Shown piece after piece: positions 44,541 through 56,940 of a stretch of 64,000 nt of DNA. The notes below the pieces were generated by a model that searched no databases, was not told the origin of the DNA, and was given only the letters and a program-made list of their open reading frames with translations. This stretch comes from Limonium bicolor (taxonomy: Eukaryota; Streptophyta; Magnoliopsida; Caryophyllales; Plumbaginaceae). The position numbers and the translations under genes are program-made. Position 1 is the first letter of the stretch. Every line of letters begins with the position of its first letter. The DNA is taken from the NCBI GenBank assembly GCA_023374045.1, contig CM041777.1:108713588-108777587 (forward strand), in the 5' to 3' direction.

Positions 44541-47500
44541 GTTTTAAGCTTATTTCTCTTAGTGTAGTGATCCCGTGTGGCTAGGGTTGCAAGGGTCATT
44601 TCTTATCACGAGGGTTTTCGAAGTTCAGGGTGCTTTACTCTCCTATAATCGTTGCTTACTAGGAAAGCTTTATTCACCAATTAAATTCAGTTTTAGTTCC
44701 CTTGCTATTACCCTATGCCATGGTGGGGTGCGTTCGAAGGTTTTAGATTCTATAAGGTTGGTCTCTACTATTTTGTGATCGAATTTGGAAAGATCAAGGC
44801 CATGCTTGAGTACTTGTTCGAGGGCCATGTGTTGTCAACAATTCTCTCTTTGTCATTCAAAGTTTGGAATTGGGCAAAGCCATAGAGGAGCATGAGTATA
44901 ATTGGGTATTGTTTTGGGGTTTGTATTGATGATGGCCAACGTACATACTACAATGTTCAATTTGCGGAAAGGGTGGCGACAAAGTTTGGTAGGTTCGCTG
45001 GTGTCATGTAGGATGTTGCCTTCTCGGGGTACAAGTATTTGCGTATCAAGGTGTTATTGAACATCCACCTTTATGTCATGAGTTCCCTCCAATCTCTCTT
45101 GATGGTAAGTTTTTGGTGTTCACGATAACCTATGATAACATGCCCTCAATTTGTTCAAAGTGCTGCCTCTTCCTCCATGTCTCTAAAAAATGCCCAACTT
45201 GTAACACCCCATCCGCTAAACTCATAATTACCTCTCAAACAACCTCATTAACCCATAAACTCACAGCAGAATTCTAAATACAACGGAGGGTGATACAATG
45301 CCGTTAGCCACCCCTATGGCTAACCAGGCCTATCTCACATACAATAACGGTCTGATGGACTGGAACAGCCGAGTACACAATACAAATACAATACCATCAT
45401 TTCTTTCTATACCGAGTCTACAATATACGGATGCTGATAACATATTCGGTCTTACACCTTATTCAATTACATGAGTAAAATAAATGCTAACTACCCATGC
45501 TAACCACCGACCCCGTCCTACTCTCAAACGGTATCGTCTTCGCTGTACCTGAAAATAAAAACGATGCCCCTAGGGGCTCAGCTTAACGCTGCATATGAAA
45601 TTCGCATACCCCGCGTGCTAACCGGGGTACGCCGACTACTTTAGTCGAGAACATGGAGTTCATTTTCGTTCAAACAACATGCATATAGTAATACATTATA
45701 TATGTACACTACACAAGGATTCAACAATTAATCACGAGATACAATCCCTAACTAACATAACAAGGTTGTTAGTTGTAACAATTTACTCTTAGGCCTTGAG
45801 GGTTATACCCCGCTATGCCTTGGTTTCTCACTCAATAACTCACCCACTCTCACGGGTTACTTGTTCTTAATCTCACCCAGTCACTTGGATTACTTTACTT
45901 TATCTCACACACACTCTTGGGTTACTAATACTCAAGCTCTTGTAGTTCTCGAGACACTACAGGTCTCCTACGTCACGCTTGTTCCTCTTAATACTTACTT
46001 AAGCCAAAACACATGGCTCTCGAGCATAGTTCGACTAGCTCCCAGAACTCTCTCCTAGATCCTACTACTTTCACATAGGTCCGACTACTCTCGACTACTC
46101 ACATTCCTATGCACTTCTCTCTCGGAGTTATAACATAATTATGTATATTAGTCTAGGAGCATCACTCTCGATGTTCCTAATGATTTTGGGAACATTACTT
46201 AAGTTCGGGTAATCTTAGGTTTAAGGGTTACCCTTACATTTCATTTACTTATACTTTCGGTTATTTTCTCATACCGGGTAAAATTCTCATATAGGAGTTC
46301 GACCATGTATCAAGGGAGTTAATTGATCCCTTAGCCTCTTTTACCTTTTTACAAGTTCACACCTTTGAACTTTCTACAATTCTCTAGTTGGAGGTTCATG
46401 TACCTTTCAAATTCATTCATTTCATGGAATGTTTTAGGTTGGTTTTCTAACCGTTACCGGGTGTTTACTAAACCCGTACAACTCTCTCACAAACTAGTGA
46501 GTTCATAAGTTTATGATTTTGTTCTTGTTATAGATAGTATGGGTGTTTGCACGTTTTCGTTATTTTATGATACGACCCGATCTACGAGTCTCTAGCCAAT
46601 CGACTCATCTATGAGTCGGTCTATACACGAAGTTAGACCACACCGCATACAAGTATGTTAGCTCATTCAACATACAAAGACATACATAATCAAACAATGG
46701 ATTATTTTCATGCTTTAGTCTTGATTAAGCCGGCACACAAACACACAAATCAGAGTAACTCGGTTAGCATACGGGGCATGAGAAAATCATACCTTTCACC
46801 GGGGTTTTACTTTTACCGTGTCATCTCACCATGCTCGGTTCACACACGCGATCCTCTTGCTAGTTGCGGTTTCTCTTCTTTCTTTCCTTCTCCCCCTGTT
46901 CTTTATTTTTCTTGTTGGTCTACCAAATGAGGCAATCTTGCACTTCTAAATGGAGTTCTTGGGCCAAAGCTAGCAATTCCAGCCCTTAATGAAGATCAAC
47001 AATCGGCTTGGGTAATAAGGAGAAGATGGAGGTCCAAATACTCTTCTTCAAGCTTCAAAATGGCATATATCCATGGTGATTAAGGTTGAGTTTTTCAGCT
47101 TTTGAAGGGTGGAACTTGTTCCTTGTGAGGCGGGGAATCCAACGGTAGTAATTTTGTGGAGTTTGGAGTTGATTTGAGTGTTCAACTAGAAGAAAGAAGA
47201 GAGGAACTGTGTGAGGATGAAGAAATCGCCATTGGAGCTTCAGAGAGGAGAAAGAAATCGGCTTGGGGGAAAAAACGTAGGTGAATGAGAGTAGAGAGAG
47301 AGAGGGTAAAAGTGGGATATAAATCCACTTTACACTATTTGCTTTTTACTTTTTGCTTTACTTTTCTTTTCTTTCTTTCTTACTAGTTTAGTGTGTGAGT
47401 GTGTGAGAGGGTATAAAAAACCGGCCCCACTATATTATTAAGCTGGAGCGTTTTTTGTCTTTTACAGAAAACGCTCGTTATTTTACCCGATTCAGCACTA

Positions 47501-48540
47501 TTCATAAACTGGGCCCGTTTTCCGGATTTTTCTCGTTTCTTTATTTTCAATGGTTACCAAGCCTCCATTAATACTTAATTATAGTTATTTAATCAACTAT
47601 AATTTTTACGGATCTATTTGACCACTTAAAGTCATGTTTTCGGGTTTTCTCGAAAAACGTGCTTTAGAACTCCGTTAGCGTTTTAATCCATTATTTGGAT
47701 CCGTTTTCTTCGAGAATCATTCCCGTATACTAATTAGGCCTAACTAAGCCTTAGGAATCCATCTCGGACCCTAACCGAGGTCACATACCTCCTATACTCA
47801 TTTAACGCACGTTTTAGCGTTTTTCGCTTTTCAAGCGTTTTCTCTTTTCTTTTGGTTTTTTTTCTCTTACCAATACTCTATAGGCACCATTAGGCCTTAA
47901 ATAATCGTACTAGAATAATTTAATCACCATTTTTAGGTCCGGGGTATTAAACAACTCCTTATGTGCTCGAAGATGACGACTCCCCTTAAGGTATGTGGCT
48001 TCGTACTGATGTTTATTTGGCTAGAACAAGATCTAGGGAGGTTCAGATGAAGACTGAGTCATGGACACACATGTCTGGGGTGGTCTCTGAATTACTTGGC
48101 CATGATATTTCCTCTATTCTGTAAGAGAATGATTCGAGTGTATGTCCTCTACCAAGTCCTAGAACAGTGGTGGTGGAAGGTGATCCATCATCCCTCATGG
48201 AAGCCATGCACATTGATTCATCATCCTCGGGTCAACATTTAAGGAAGCATCGATTTGAGCACCTTCTTGCAAATGCATTGCGTGAAGAGTTATAGGATTT
48301 GCGATTGTCTAAGATGGATCGCAAGGGAAAGAAATTTTTGACTTCTTCAAGCTTTGGTCGTCTTAAGGTGGTGAGTAGAAAAAATGGCCCAAAAAAGGTA
48401 GGTAGAAAGGTGACCCTGGGGAAGGGCGACCTTGGGGAAGACTCGGGGTCGCCAAGGGGTAAGAAGCCTTTGATCGTTAATTTCATGAGATGGGTCACAC
48501 TCGTGAAATTAGTCATTTTTGGAACTTATGGTTCATATTA
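44541..48540 (+). pseudogene. LINE ORF1 relic split by a solo LTR
   Basis: From about 44860 one reads degraded DUF4283 text (VQFAERVATKFGRFAGVM, SGYKYLRIKV), then FPPISLDGKFLVFTITYDNM and a zinc knuckle CSKCCLFLHVSKKC (CX2CX4HX4C, about 45150-45195). The frame continues behind the LTR as TPYVLEDDDSP (from 47957) and ends in a basic tail (KMDRKGKKF, GRKVTLGKGDLG) to about 48540. Stops and shifts break it. The first 300 bp of this span are only presumed leader. Confidence 0.7.
45200..47951 (-). mobile_element. solo LTR, 2.75 kb, Ty3/gypsy type
   Basis: Plus strand TGTAACACCCC ... GGGGTATTAAA with an exact 5-bp TSD caact (45195-45199 and 47952-47956). Excision in silico gives KKCPTPYVLEDDD in frame in the LINE host. 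In element orientation it starts TTTAATACCCC, so the canonical TG is mutated to TT. The hairpin module lies at about 45548-45600 (gagcccctaggggc). The open frames at 45861 and 46655 are not genes. Confidence 0.87.
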
Positions 48541-49835
48541 GTGTCCTGTTTGGTAGTATGGCTATGCGATACTTGCTATGGTTATGTTTTCCATGTAGTT
48601 CTTAGATGCTTGCTAGTTAAATGTGGTACGTACATATCTTGTATTTTGGGCTCCTCTTAGTGGCGGTAGGTTTGTAGCTCTATTTTGGCATGTTGGTCAG
48701 TGTATGCAGCTAGGTGATGGAGGACTTACTTATCTAGTGGATTGTGAAGATTTGAAAAGTGATTTAAGCTTCCAAGACCGCGCTATGGTTGGTCTTTTCA
48801 AGGCTACTCATGCAACATCCCTTGGGATTCAGTTGCACATTTTAATTGCCTTGTTTAGGCTTAATTGGGTTTCATTTTGTTAGTGACACCTATATGTATT
48901 TATCTTATGTTTTGCCCAGGTCATGAAGTGGTTAGGTTTTCAAAAAAGGAAAAAAAAAACAACCACATGCTATATGTTTAAAGTTCTTTGTTAATTTGCA
49001 TTTTTTTACAACTTCTATAATTTTATAGCTTCTTTAAAATCACCACAATGGCTCCATTTGATGTCCATACCCAACAACTGGCAGTTTTTTCATTTTTTTT
49101 TCTCCTCTACTTGATTCGTTTTGACACTTGACAGTTGCCATTTTTTTGTAAACGTTTTCCACATTTTCTCTTTTACTTTATTTATTTAGGAAGCTGACAG
49201 ATAGGACATCTCACTTTTTTCCTTTATTTTATTTTATTTTTTGACAGCTGACAACTGTTCTGACAACTCACGTCAAACGGAGCAGATGTAAAAAAAGTTT
49301 CAACTACTATATAATTCATTTTTTATAGACAAATATAACAAAAACACAAATTAGATGTGATAATAATTTTTCTAACAAAAAAGACTATTATAAAACAAGT
49401 TTTTTAGCAATAAAACCTTCTCACAACTGAAAGTAACTAACCCCTAACTAACCTTAACTTTTTTTTTATTATTACAGTATGTAGTTATAGGTTGCCATGG
49501 TTTAGGTGGGAGGATTCTTGCTTTATGATTGGATGGAATTTATTTTGTACTCGTCTTATTCCATGGGCATCCAATTGCAAGTTGCAACGCAAGTTCCGCC
49601 TAGAATAATTGGACCTTTAAGGAACTATAAACAATAGTAATCAGTAACCGATATGATAGTATTCGAACTAATCAAATTACGATGTTAACCACAATAGCAG
49701 CAGACAAGTACGCATGCGTGTGTAGATCTGAGCTACCTAGGTTTATCTGAGATTTCTTTTTCCTTTTTGAAGCACCTAGGTTTCTCTGAAGTAAACAGCA
49801 ATACCATGGTGACCAAGGACCACGCAAGGCTAATA
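48541..49835. other. intergenic, with a possible decayed MITE
   Basis: Within it, 49053-49285 has weak inverted ends (ggctccatttgatgt and, inverted, tgctccgtttgacgt) and repeated ctgaca/tgacag words, like a worn hAT-type MITE; no TSD found. The frame at 48623-48883 is unassigned. Confidence 0.35.
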
Positions 49836-49837
49836 TA

Positions 49838-50068
49838 CTCCCTCCGTCCTGAATTGACCGTCCTGTTTGTTTTATGACACGTTTTTCCACTTCAATATTA
49901 ACTATAAGATAAAATAATTTTATAAAACTGAATTTTGTAACATATAGTTTATCATGTAAGGAATCATATGCAAAACTTAAATTTTCAAAATTAATTTATC
50001 TTATATGTTAAAAACTGAAGTCAAACGACATATCCAAATAGTAAACAGGTCAATTCAGGACGGAAGAG
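49838..50068. mobile_element. Stowaway (Tc1/Mariner-type) MITE
   Basis: 231 bp; starts ctccctccgtcctgaattga and ends with the near-perfect inverse (ctcttccgtcctgaattgac read inward); flanked by TA on both sides (49836-49837, 50069-50070). AT-rich, no coding. Confidence 0.92.
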
Positions 50069-50070
50069 TA

Positions 50071-50767
50071 TTACTTATAACTTCTACAAAAAGTAGCATT
50101 ATTATAACTAGCACCAGCACATGCCAATATAGTGGTGTGGGTAGCAAATGCAATGATTAAAATGATAATTAATCAAATAAATTGAGTTGATTAATCAGAT
50201 GGTACAGATAACCTTTCGAATTTCACAAAGACAGTGATAATAATAACTAATCTAGGTGTGATGACATCTAGGATATTCTTCTGATCTCAGATATCCTTTT
50301 TAATCGTTTACAATTCAAAATGTACGTACATTCCTCCAAATATTAACTCTTTTTTGTTTCTACCCACATTTAATAACCTGTCCTATGTTCAGCTTTATTA
50401 TTTTGTAACGGATTAATCTATCTCAAATAGCCATATGTCAACATTTAATTTCTTAGATTTTTTCAGTGGGACCTACCATCTCTCTCACAAACCACCTCTA
50501 TCTTAAAGGTTAGTATATTAGCTTTCAATTAAAGGGGAGATTAATCCTCGACGAGAACACAAAAATAAAAATTTCCAGCACGCTTGGGTAGCACCAAAAG
50601 TTGTTGTTTGGTGACAGCGTATGATCGGAAATTTAACCAAAAATTTAATCCTTTTTTAATATATATATTTTTATCTTATGAAATATATATATATCAGATA
50701 CTATAATTTTATACCAATGTTCAAATTTGAATAAAATTTAAAATATTAGTATAGTACGTATTAGATG
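50071..50767. other. AT-rich intergenic region
   Basis: No gene or repeat boundary recognised. Confidence 0.4.
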
Positions 50768-51277
50768 TAGAGCTGTCAAAACTTGACCCAATCCGAAAAT
50801 TCACCCGTTTGACCCAAACCCGAAACCAACCTGAAATCTGATTGGGTTAAACCGAAATAACCTGAACCCGAAATGACCTGAAAATTTTATAACCCGAGAC
50901 TGGCCTAAACCTGAAATAATCCGAAATCGTCAAACTCGAAATAATAGTGACCCTAAATTTTCACGAACATGAATATCCTGAATAGATATGACAAAAAAGT
51001 TTGATTTAAACTTATTATATTCGAATAAAATTCATAATATGCAATGTATAGACTTTTTTGTGTTCTATGTGTAGTTTAATTTTATAGAAATTAGGTATAC
51101 ATTTATTTAATAATTTTTTAAAAAAATATTAACCATGACCCAAAATAACCGAAACCCGATTCTACCTAACACTGTTATAATCCGAATTTGAAATGACCCG
51201 AAAGTTTAATGACCTAACGGATATTGACCCGAATAGATATAACTCAAAATCCGAACGAATAACCCTTTTGACATGTA
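50768..51277. mobile_element. decayed hAT-like MITE rich in ACCCGAAA words
   Basis: Ends tagagctgtcaaaa and, inverted, tacatgtcaaaa; inner ends dense in cccgaaa / acctgaa words in one orientation. No TSD could be identified, so class and limits are tentative. Confidence 0.45.
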
Positions 51278-51998
51278 AGAATTGAAGATTTTCTCCGTAT
51301 TGAATCTGTAATATTGTGTATAAAATGTCATAATAGGTGTGTGAAACAAAGCGAAATAAATTAAACATAAAGTATAAGTACTAAGCAATTCATTTTCCAT
51401 GAATGTGTACTTATAAAATGTTAATGAAATTTATTAACTATGAAATCAAAGTAAATTAATAGTAGTGTCTAAACAAAATACAAACAAGTATAAGAACATA
51501 ATTTTCCAAAAATGTACACTAAATATTTTAATAATCAATGAGATCGCATAAACTTTATACGCAAGCTCTTAGTATGTGTATGAAACCAAAATAAAGTAAC
51601 AACAATTGACCAAAAATACAAATACGTACCAACCAAATTCTACTTAAAAAATGCGTATGAAATCAAGAATACAAATACTAGCAAATGTTCCAAACTTACC
51701 AAAAGCGTTATTTTCGCATCAACTTGTTTGACATTATTTTATGTAAAAACTTGGAATCAACTATATTACAATGATGTTAGCCAACATAGCACAATAAGAA
51801 ATACAAGAGAGGGGAGATCAAATATCTAGTTCGAAGGAGCTCTAGAAACACAACAATAGTAGCATCTAGAAGAAGAAACTTAACATACAAAAATTAGTTG
51901 ATCATACTAATCCAAACATAAAACATATATAACCACCATCACCTAATCTAGTTGGGAGAAGACATGATCAATGTGGAAGTGATGGATAGTGCTTGCAT
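51278..51998. other. AT-rich intergenic region
   Basis: No supported gene. Overlapping minus-strand frames at 51162-51400 lack any domain. Confidence 0.4.
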
Positions 51999-52003
51999 CA
52001 ACC

Positions 52004-52215
52004 TGTAAGATCGTGGGATATTGAGAGCACGAGAGATATAAGAGAAATGGTATTCATTATGAAAGATACTGTAGTATTTGATATGTAAACTGGACATTAC
52101 ATCAGGTATTTATACTAGTATAGAGGAATATACTAGAACAATACTAGAGGCCTGACTTATTACAAACTATAACAGATATTAGGCCCATAGAGTAGCCCTT
52201 ACGCCTGGGCTTTCA
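52004..52215 (-). mobile_element. small solo LTR (212 bp)
   Basis: Plus strand TGTAAGATCG ... GGGCTTTCA with exact 5-bp TSD caacc (51999-52003 and 52216-52220). On the minus strand (TGAAAGCCC ... GATCTTACA) a TATA-like gtataaatacc lies mid-element (52105-52115), as in copia or TRIM LTRs. No PBS or internal sequence follows. Confidence 0.82.
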
Positions 52216-52220
52216 CAACC

Positions 52221-52792
52221 AACATCAAAAGACGAACCACAATCTTCCTATTAGTAGGGATTTTAAACTTGGACATAACTTTATGGATACTCGAGATGGT
52301 GCTAGGGAAAAACATTCACCTCATATGTTATTATTCACCAATGTTTGAATAACTTCCACCTGAACTTGTCACCAAATGTGCTCTTCTTACTTTACAAGCT
52401 AACACAAGATTCAACAAGACCTTTTATAGATGAATCACACATATAACCAACTAACTTGACATCCTAGGCATATACCTGCCAAAATTGCATGAGTGAGAAA
52501 TAATATTAGTGACTTCCTACCTTAAACAATCTAATATTCTTCTAATCTTAACCAAACCACACCTAAAATAATTGAAAACTAAATAGATGGAGCAAAAGAG
52601 GCCTAAGGGAAGAGCCACACCCAAGAGATGGAGACTAAAGGGAAATGGAGTATTTTAATTCTCTACCTTCCTATTTGTGCCCTAACCCATGGAAATGAGG
52701 AGTAAAGGATAACACTAGAGCTCACAACCTTACTGAAAGTATGATATGCATAGACTTAAAGGTTGAAGCATCCTTGTTGCATGCACTTTTAC
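52221..52792. other. intergenic region
   Basis: No gene recognised between the solo LTR and the tandem TRIM. Confidence 0.4.
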
Positions 52793-53461
52793 TGTAATAC
52801 CCCATGAGGTTTACCTTCCACATCGATTAGAATAGGGAATGAACCGCCCAGTGAAGTTACCTCTTCTTGTTGTGAGACCTTTTAAGGTGGAATGGACCCC
52901 TCAAAAACCAAACTATGAGCTGCGGCAAAGCGGACAAAATCACAACAGTGGGATACTGGGTTGTTACGGTTGGTATCAGAGCTAAACCTAGGTCAATGTA
53001 CCGGTAGCTCGCGAGGGCTCTGGGCTCCCAAGGGGGGGAGTGGAGTGTAATACCCCTGAAGTTTACCTTCCACATCGATTGAAGCGAAGAGCGAACCACT
53101 TCTTATATGGGTGGGAATACCTCTCTTTGTTGTGAGGTCTTTTGAGGTGGAATAGACCCCCATAAACAAACAAAATCACAACAGTGGGATACTGGGTTGT
53201 TACGGTTGGTATTAGAGCTAAACCTAGGTCAATGTACCGGTAGCTCGCGAGGGCGCTGGGCTCCCAAGGGGCGGAGTGGAGTGTAATACCCCTGAAGTTT
53301 ACCTTCCACATCGATAGAAGCGAAGAGCGAACCACTTCTTATATGGGTGGGAATACCTCTCTTTGTTGTGAGGTCTTTTGAGGTGGAATAGACCCCCAGA
53401 AACAAAACTATGAGATGCGGCAAAGCAGAGAATATTACAATAGTGGGATACTAAGATGTTA
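52793..53461 (+). mobile_element. tandem TRIM: three LTRs and two internal regions
   Basis: LTRs at 52793-52967, 53046-53203 and 53282-53461 all start tgtaatacccc and end ...gggatact...gttac. Each of the first two is followed by a PBS (tggtatcagagc at 52971-52982; tggtattagagc at 53207-53218), about 75 bp of internal DNA and a purine tract (cccaagggggggagtgga; a shorter version before LTR3). LTR2 lacks about 20 bp present in the others. No genes. The LTR-int-LTR-int-LTR form is expected from unequal recombination between two copies. Minus-strand frames here (repeated MVRSSLxSMWKVNFRGIT) are LTR translations only. Confidence 0.9.
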
Positions 53462-53697
53462 CTCCCTCCTATTCAAAATAAATGTCGTTTTAGACATCTT
53501 CACACTTTTTAAGAAAGAGTTTAAAGACTAGTGTGTATACTTTATTGGTAAGACACAAAAGTAGAGTTTAATGGCATTAAAAATTGAAAAAGTGAAAAGG
53601 ACAAAGGTGGGAAAGTAAGATACAAAAGTCTAAAATGACAAATAATTTGAACATAAAATCTCAAACCTAAAATGACGTTTATTTGAACAGGAGGGAG
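53462..53697. mobile_element. Stowaway (Tc1/Mariner-type) MITE
   Basis: 236 bp; ctccctcctattcaaataaa-like start (ctccctcctattcaaaataa) and matching inverted end ...tttatttgaacaggagggag; TA on both sides (53460-53461, 53698-53699). It abuts the end of TRIM LTR3. Confidence 0.93.
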
Positions 53698-53699
53698 TA

Positions 53700-54430
53700 C
53701 TGTTTATCTCTCTATGTCCTTTTGTTGCTACTAGGGCCTTTGCATGTGTGTTTTATTATCTTAATTTATGAAGTTCATGGTTTTGGTTGAGATAGTGGGT
53801 AGGATTTCTCTTTTGAGAAGGAGTGTACCATAATGGAAGATGGCTTTCACCCCAGTTCCTAGCGGCGCTGATTTGGATAAATTTGAATGATATTCCCTTC
53901 AAGTTAGGTAGTTCTTTCCAAAAGTAAGATTTGGATGGATGAAGATGATTTTCTCTTTTAGAGGGTATGCATGTCGATTTAATATGATCGGGAAGATGAT
54001 ACCGTGGTTCGTATCTTTGGCGGTGACTAGCAAGACAGTGGATGAGGATTGTGTTGGTTGATTTTCTAGTTAAATCAAAGTGGTTATTTTCATTGACACA
54101 CCACAATGGACAGCTCTAGCAGAAGATGAATGCGAAAGGTTTAATCAAGCAACAAAGAAGTGAAGGGAGCTTATTTCTGATATTGGAGAAGCTTCCTCTA
54201 GTGCAAAAAGACACTGAAGTTGATGTTGCGGCATGTGGGTGGTTCTCCTTTGACTTCTCTTTTGTCGGCTCAATCCTATTCCACCTGAGTAGTGCTTGAC
54301 CAACAATTTGGGGAGGCGATTGCCGCATCCAACCCTGGTCTGCTTGCAAGGTTTTGTGAACATCACAAGAACTTTGGTGATGGGATATGGTGTATGGCAG
54401 GCGATTTTAAACAGATTGACGATCATTTAT
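53700..54430 (+). pseudogene. possible LINE endonuclease relic
   Basis: The only telling match is FGDGIWCMAGDFKQIDDH near 54370-54423, like the WxxxGDFNxI box of LINE endonucleases. The preceding 600 bp are full of stops. The minus-strand frames 53756-54106 and 54116-54426 lack domains and are regarded as shadows. Confidence 0.35.
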
Positions 54431-55127
54431 GAGTGATACATATGCCAACATAGGGTATGTTTTTAGTCTAATTCACCATTATCATACACTATTCAAGTGC
54501 CTTAAGTGTCTTTGTGTCTATACCTTATCAGAAGCAAATATGTCATCTACAATTTAATGTTTCTAGTCATAACTGTTAGTTTTGATCTTTTGTTTCCTAA
54601 TGTGCGAAGGAATAGGAAAGTTAAGGGAGAACTACACCCGTTTGTTCACCAACATATTGTAGATTAATGTAATTTGTAAAAAGAGTAGCACATGTGTCAC
54701 TCTATAATTGGTGTATATAAGGAACTAGATCCCACAAAAAGTTTAGTATAATATATGTGTCAAGTTACAATTAGTTAACCATAGCCGACTTTATCCAAAA
54801 GCAGCTAAAGTTGCATTTAAGTTTTTTTTGCTCGCGAGAGAAAGGACCCTTAGAGTCCGTTCGACAATCGCCAGTAAATGCAGCAAATCCTGTGTTTGCT
54901 TTAATCTCCATCTGGTTAGCAAATGGGGTGCTGCCAATTACATGTTTGTGAGACAATGTTTCAATAGAAAGTTAACATCTGTCAGCTTAATCTACCCAAA
55001 AATGAAATTGTGACCAACGAACGGAGCCTAGAGCCATGAATTTGTTCCCGGTGTGATAGTTGTGAACTCAATCCTTACTATATTAGCTCCGCGTAAGTTA
55101 CTATTAACTGGGTTGGTTTGTTTACGA
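54431..55127. other. intergenic region
   Basis: No gene, repeat boundary or RNA gene recognised. Confidence 0.4.
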
Positions 55128-55136
55128 AAAAAAATA

Positions 55137-55503
55137 GAGAAAATTCACAAGATACCACTGTTTAAGTTTCTAATTCACAAATATCACTGTTTTTTTCGTA
55201 ATTCAGCTTTAAACATGCTTAAACGTTGTCCAAAATTGATGAAACTTTACATGGACAATGCTAAAGTGTTATATTTTGGTCCAATATCAAATTTGGTGAC
55301 ATGTTCATTGGGTCCCACATGTCACATATGAGCTTAAAAAACTTCAAATTTGATATTGGACCAAAATATAACACTTTAGCATAGTGCATGTAAAGTTTCA
55401 TCAATTTTGGACAACGTTTAAGCATGTTTAAAGCTGAATTACGAAAAAAACAGTGGTATTTTTGAATTAGAAACTTAAATAGTGGTATCTTGTGAATTTT
55501 CCC
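55137..55503. mobile_element. palindromic Mutator-type MITE
   Basis: Nearly the whole 367 bp is one inverted repeat: each arm is about 165 bp (gagaaaattcacaagatacc outward end, catatcaaatttg-like inner end) with a short spacer around 55295-55340. The 9-bp TSD aaaaaaata is exact at 55128-55136 and 55504-55512, though low in complexity. The two open frames inside are palindrome translations. Confidence 0.87.
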
Positions 55504-55512
55504 AAAAAAATA

Positions 55513-56932
55513 TCTATAAACTACGTACTCTCTATTCGTTGTTGTCAAATGACAATTGGCAATGACTTCCATGGATCAAGGTAAGATGCAACAATCACGA
55601 ATTCACGATAGGATATTCACAGTATAAAGAATGTGAAATAAATCAAATCTTGATTAATCAAAATGTCAGTAACTTAACAATTATATTAGCGGTAAGGACA
55701 ATTACCAAACACCACACTGACACGTACAACTAGATTTATGGAACTTGATCCGCCTTCCCGTCTTCAGTGCTCAACTAGGCTAGCTAGCTGACACTTGTCT
55801 TGCACAATGGAATTCTAACGAACTAGTCTAGTAGTGCATGTTTTACCTAATAAAAGCGTTTTGTCTCATTGAAAGTGATGTGGGAAACCGTGTTGACACA
55901 ATACCTCCAAAGATGGTTCACAAAACAAAGAGCCGGATCTGTTTTCTCGAAGCAAGAGGGGAATTTGTTTTCCGCGCTTCAAACTTTCAATGACTGGCTA
56001 TTTTGGGCTTTCTTTTGAATACTGTACTACTTCGTGATGCGATTATATTTAATACTAGCATTATTCTTAGATTAGTGATGTGATCACGCTCAATACTAGG
56101 ACTATATTTAAACTACCGTGCACTACTACCCATACCATAATTGAGCATACGTGAAACAATAGTTGAGTATGACATTCCTCCGTAGCGCAGCAACCGTTCC
56201 ATTCTGTCGTGAGGTTCTGAAATTTGATCAGTTTACATCACATAAATTAATTGTCATATTTTTCTCCGTCTTTATATTTATTCTAATTTCAGATACAACC
56301 ATCACCTATTAGTTTCAACTTTACAAAAATATAAGAACACCCAAGAGAGGTTAACTAGACTTCGTATTAAGCAACATCAAAATTTCATTTCGAGCAACTA
56401 GCAAATAAGCTTTCCAACTCATATTATTTTAACTTTATTTGTCTGCCATATCAAATTACTTTTCATTGATCTACTAGATTTCCGGTTTCCACTTTACAAA
56501 GTATCACAGGTCACTCCACAATCGTCAAGCCAAACATTAATTGATGGGTTTCTAGTCGATCAATCCAGGAATTAGTTATTAGATCTCTCTCCTTGTGGCC
56601 CAGCAAGGCAATAAGTTGATGCATGGTGATTGGTTTTTTCTTGAATACTACATTGCTGACTGCTGAGTGCACTCGTGCGGATTCTTTAATGTGATTTCAC
56701 CCATTTAACAACATCTACGGTGAAACTTACTTGAAAAGTATTCCTTTTTAATGTGATTTCGTAAAGATGCATTGGTTGGTTTTTTTGTTTGATTCATATA
56801 CTGTTGCCCCTTCATGAATCTTGAGATGAAGACCGTGTTCTATTCAAAGTCTCAAAATTTTCGTTTCTTCTTCCCTAAACGGTGTTACTTCGTGAGTTTC
56901 TAAGCCATGAGTACTTTTTAAGAGTTTGAACC
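55513..56932. other. intergenic region
   Basis: No supported gene or repeat. Mixed composition with several CT-rich patches. Confidence 0.4.
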
Positions 56933-56940
56933 GTAGAGTT

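Noticed and set aside
52793..53461. Cassandra-type TRIM carrying 5S rRNA
   Set aside because: The LTR start and PBS look similar, but I cannot find the 5S internal control region; only atgggtggga is faintly reminiscent.
53756..54426. Minus-strand genes of 93-116 residues
   Set aside because: No domain; the plus strand carries a LINE-endonuclease-like GDF box, so these are likely antisense frames.
55053..55572. Two nearly identical proteins on opposite strands (ILTL/KIHKIPLFKFLIHKYHC)
   Set aside because: They are the two arms of a palindromic MITE read in opposite directions.
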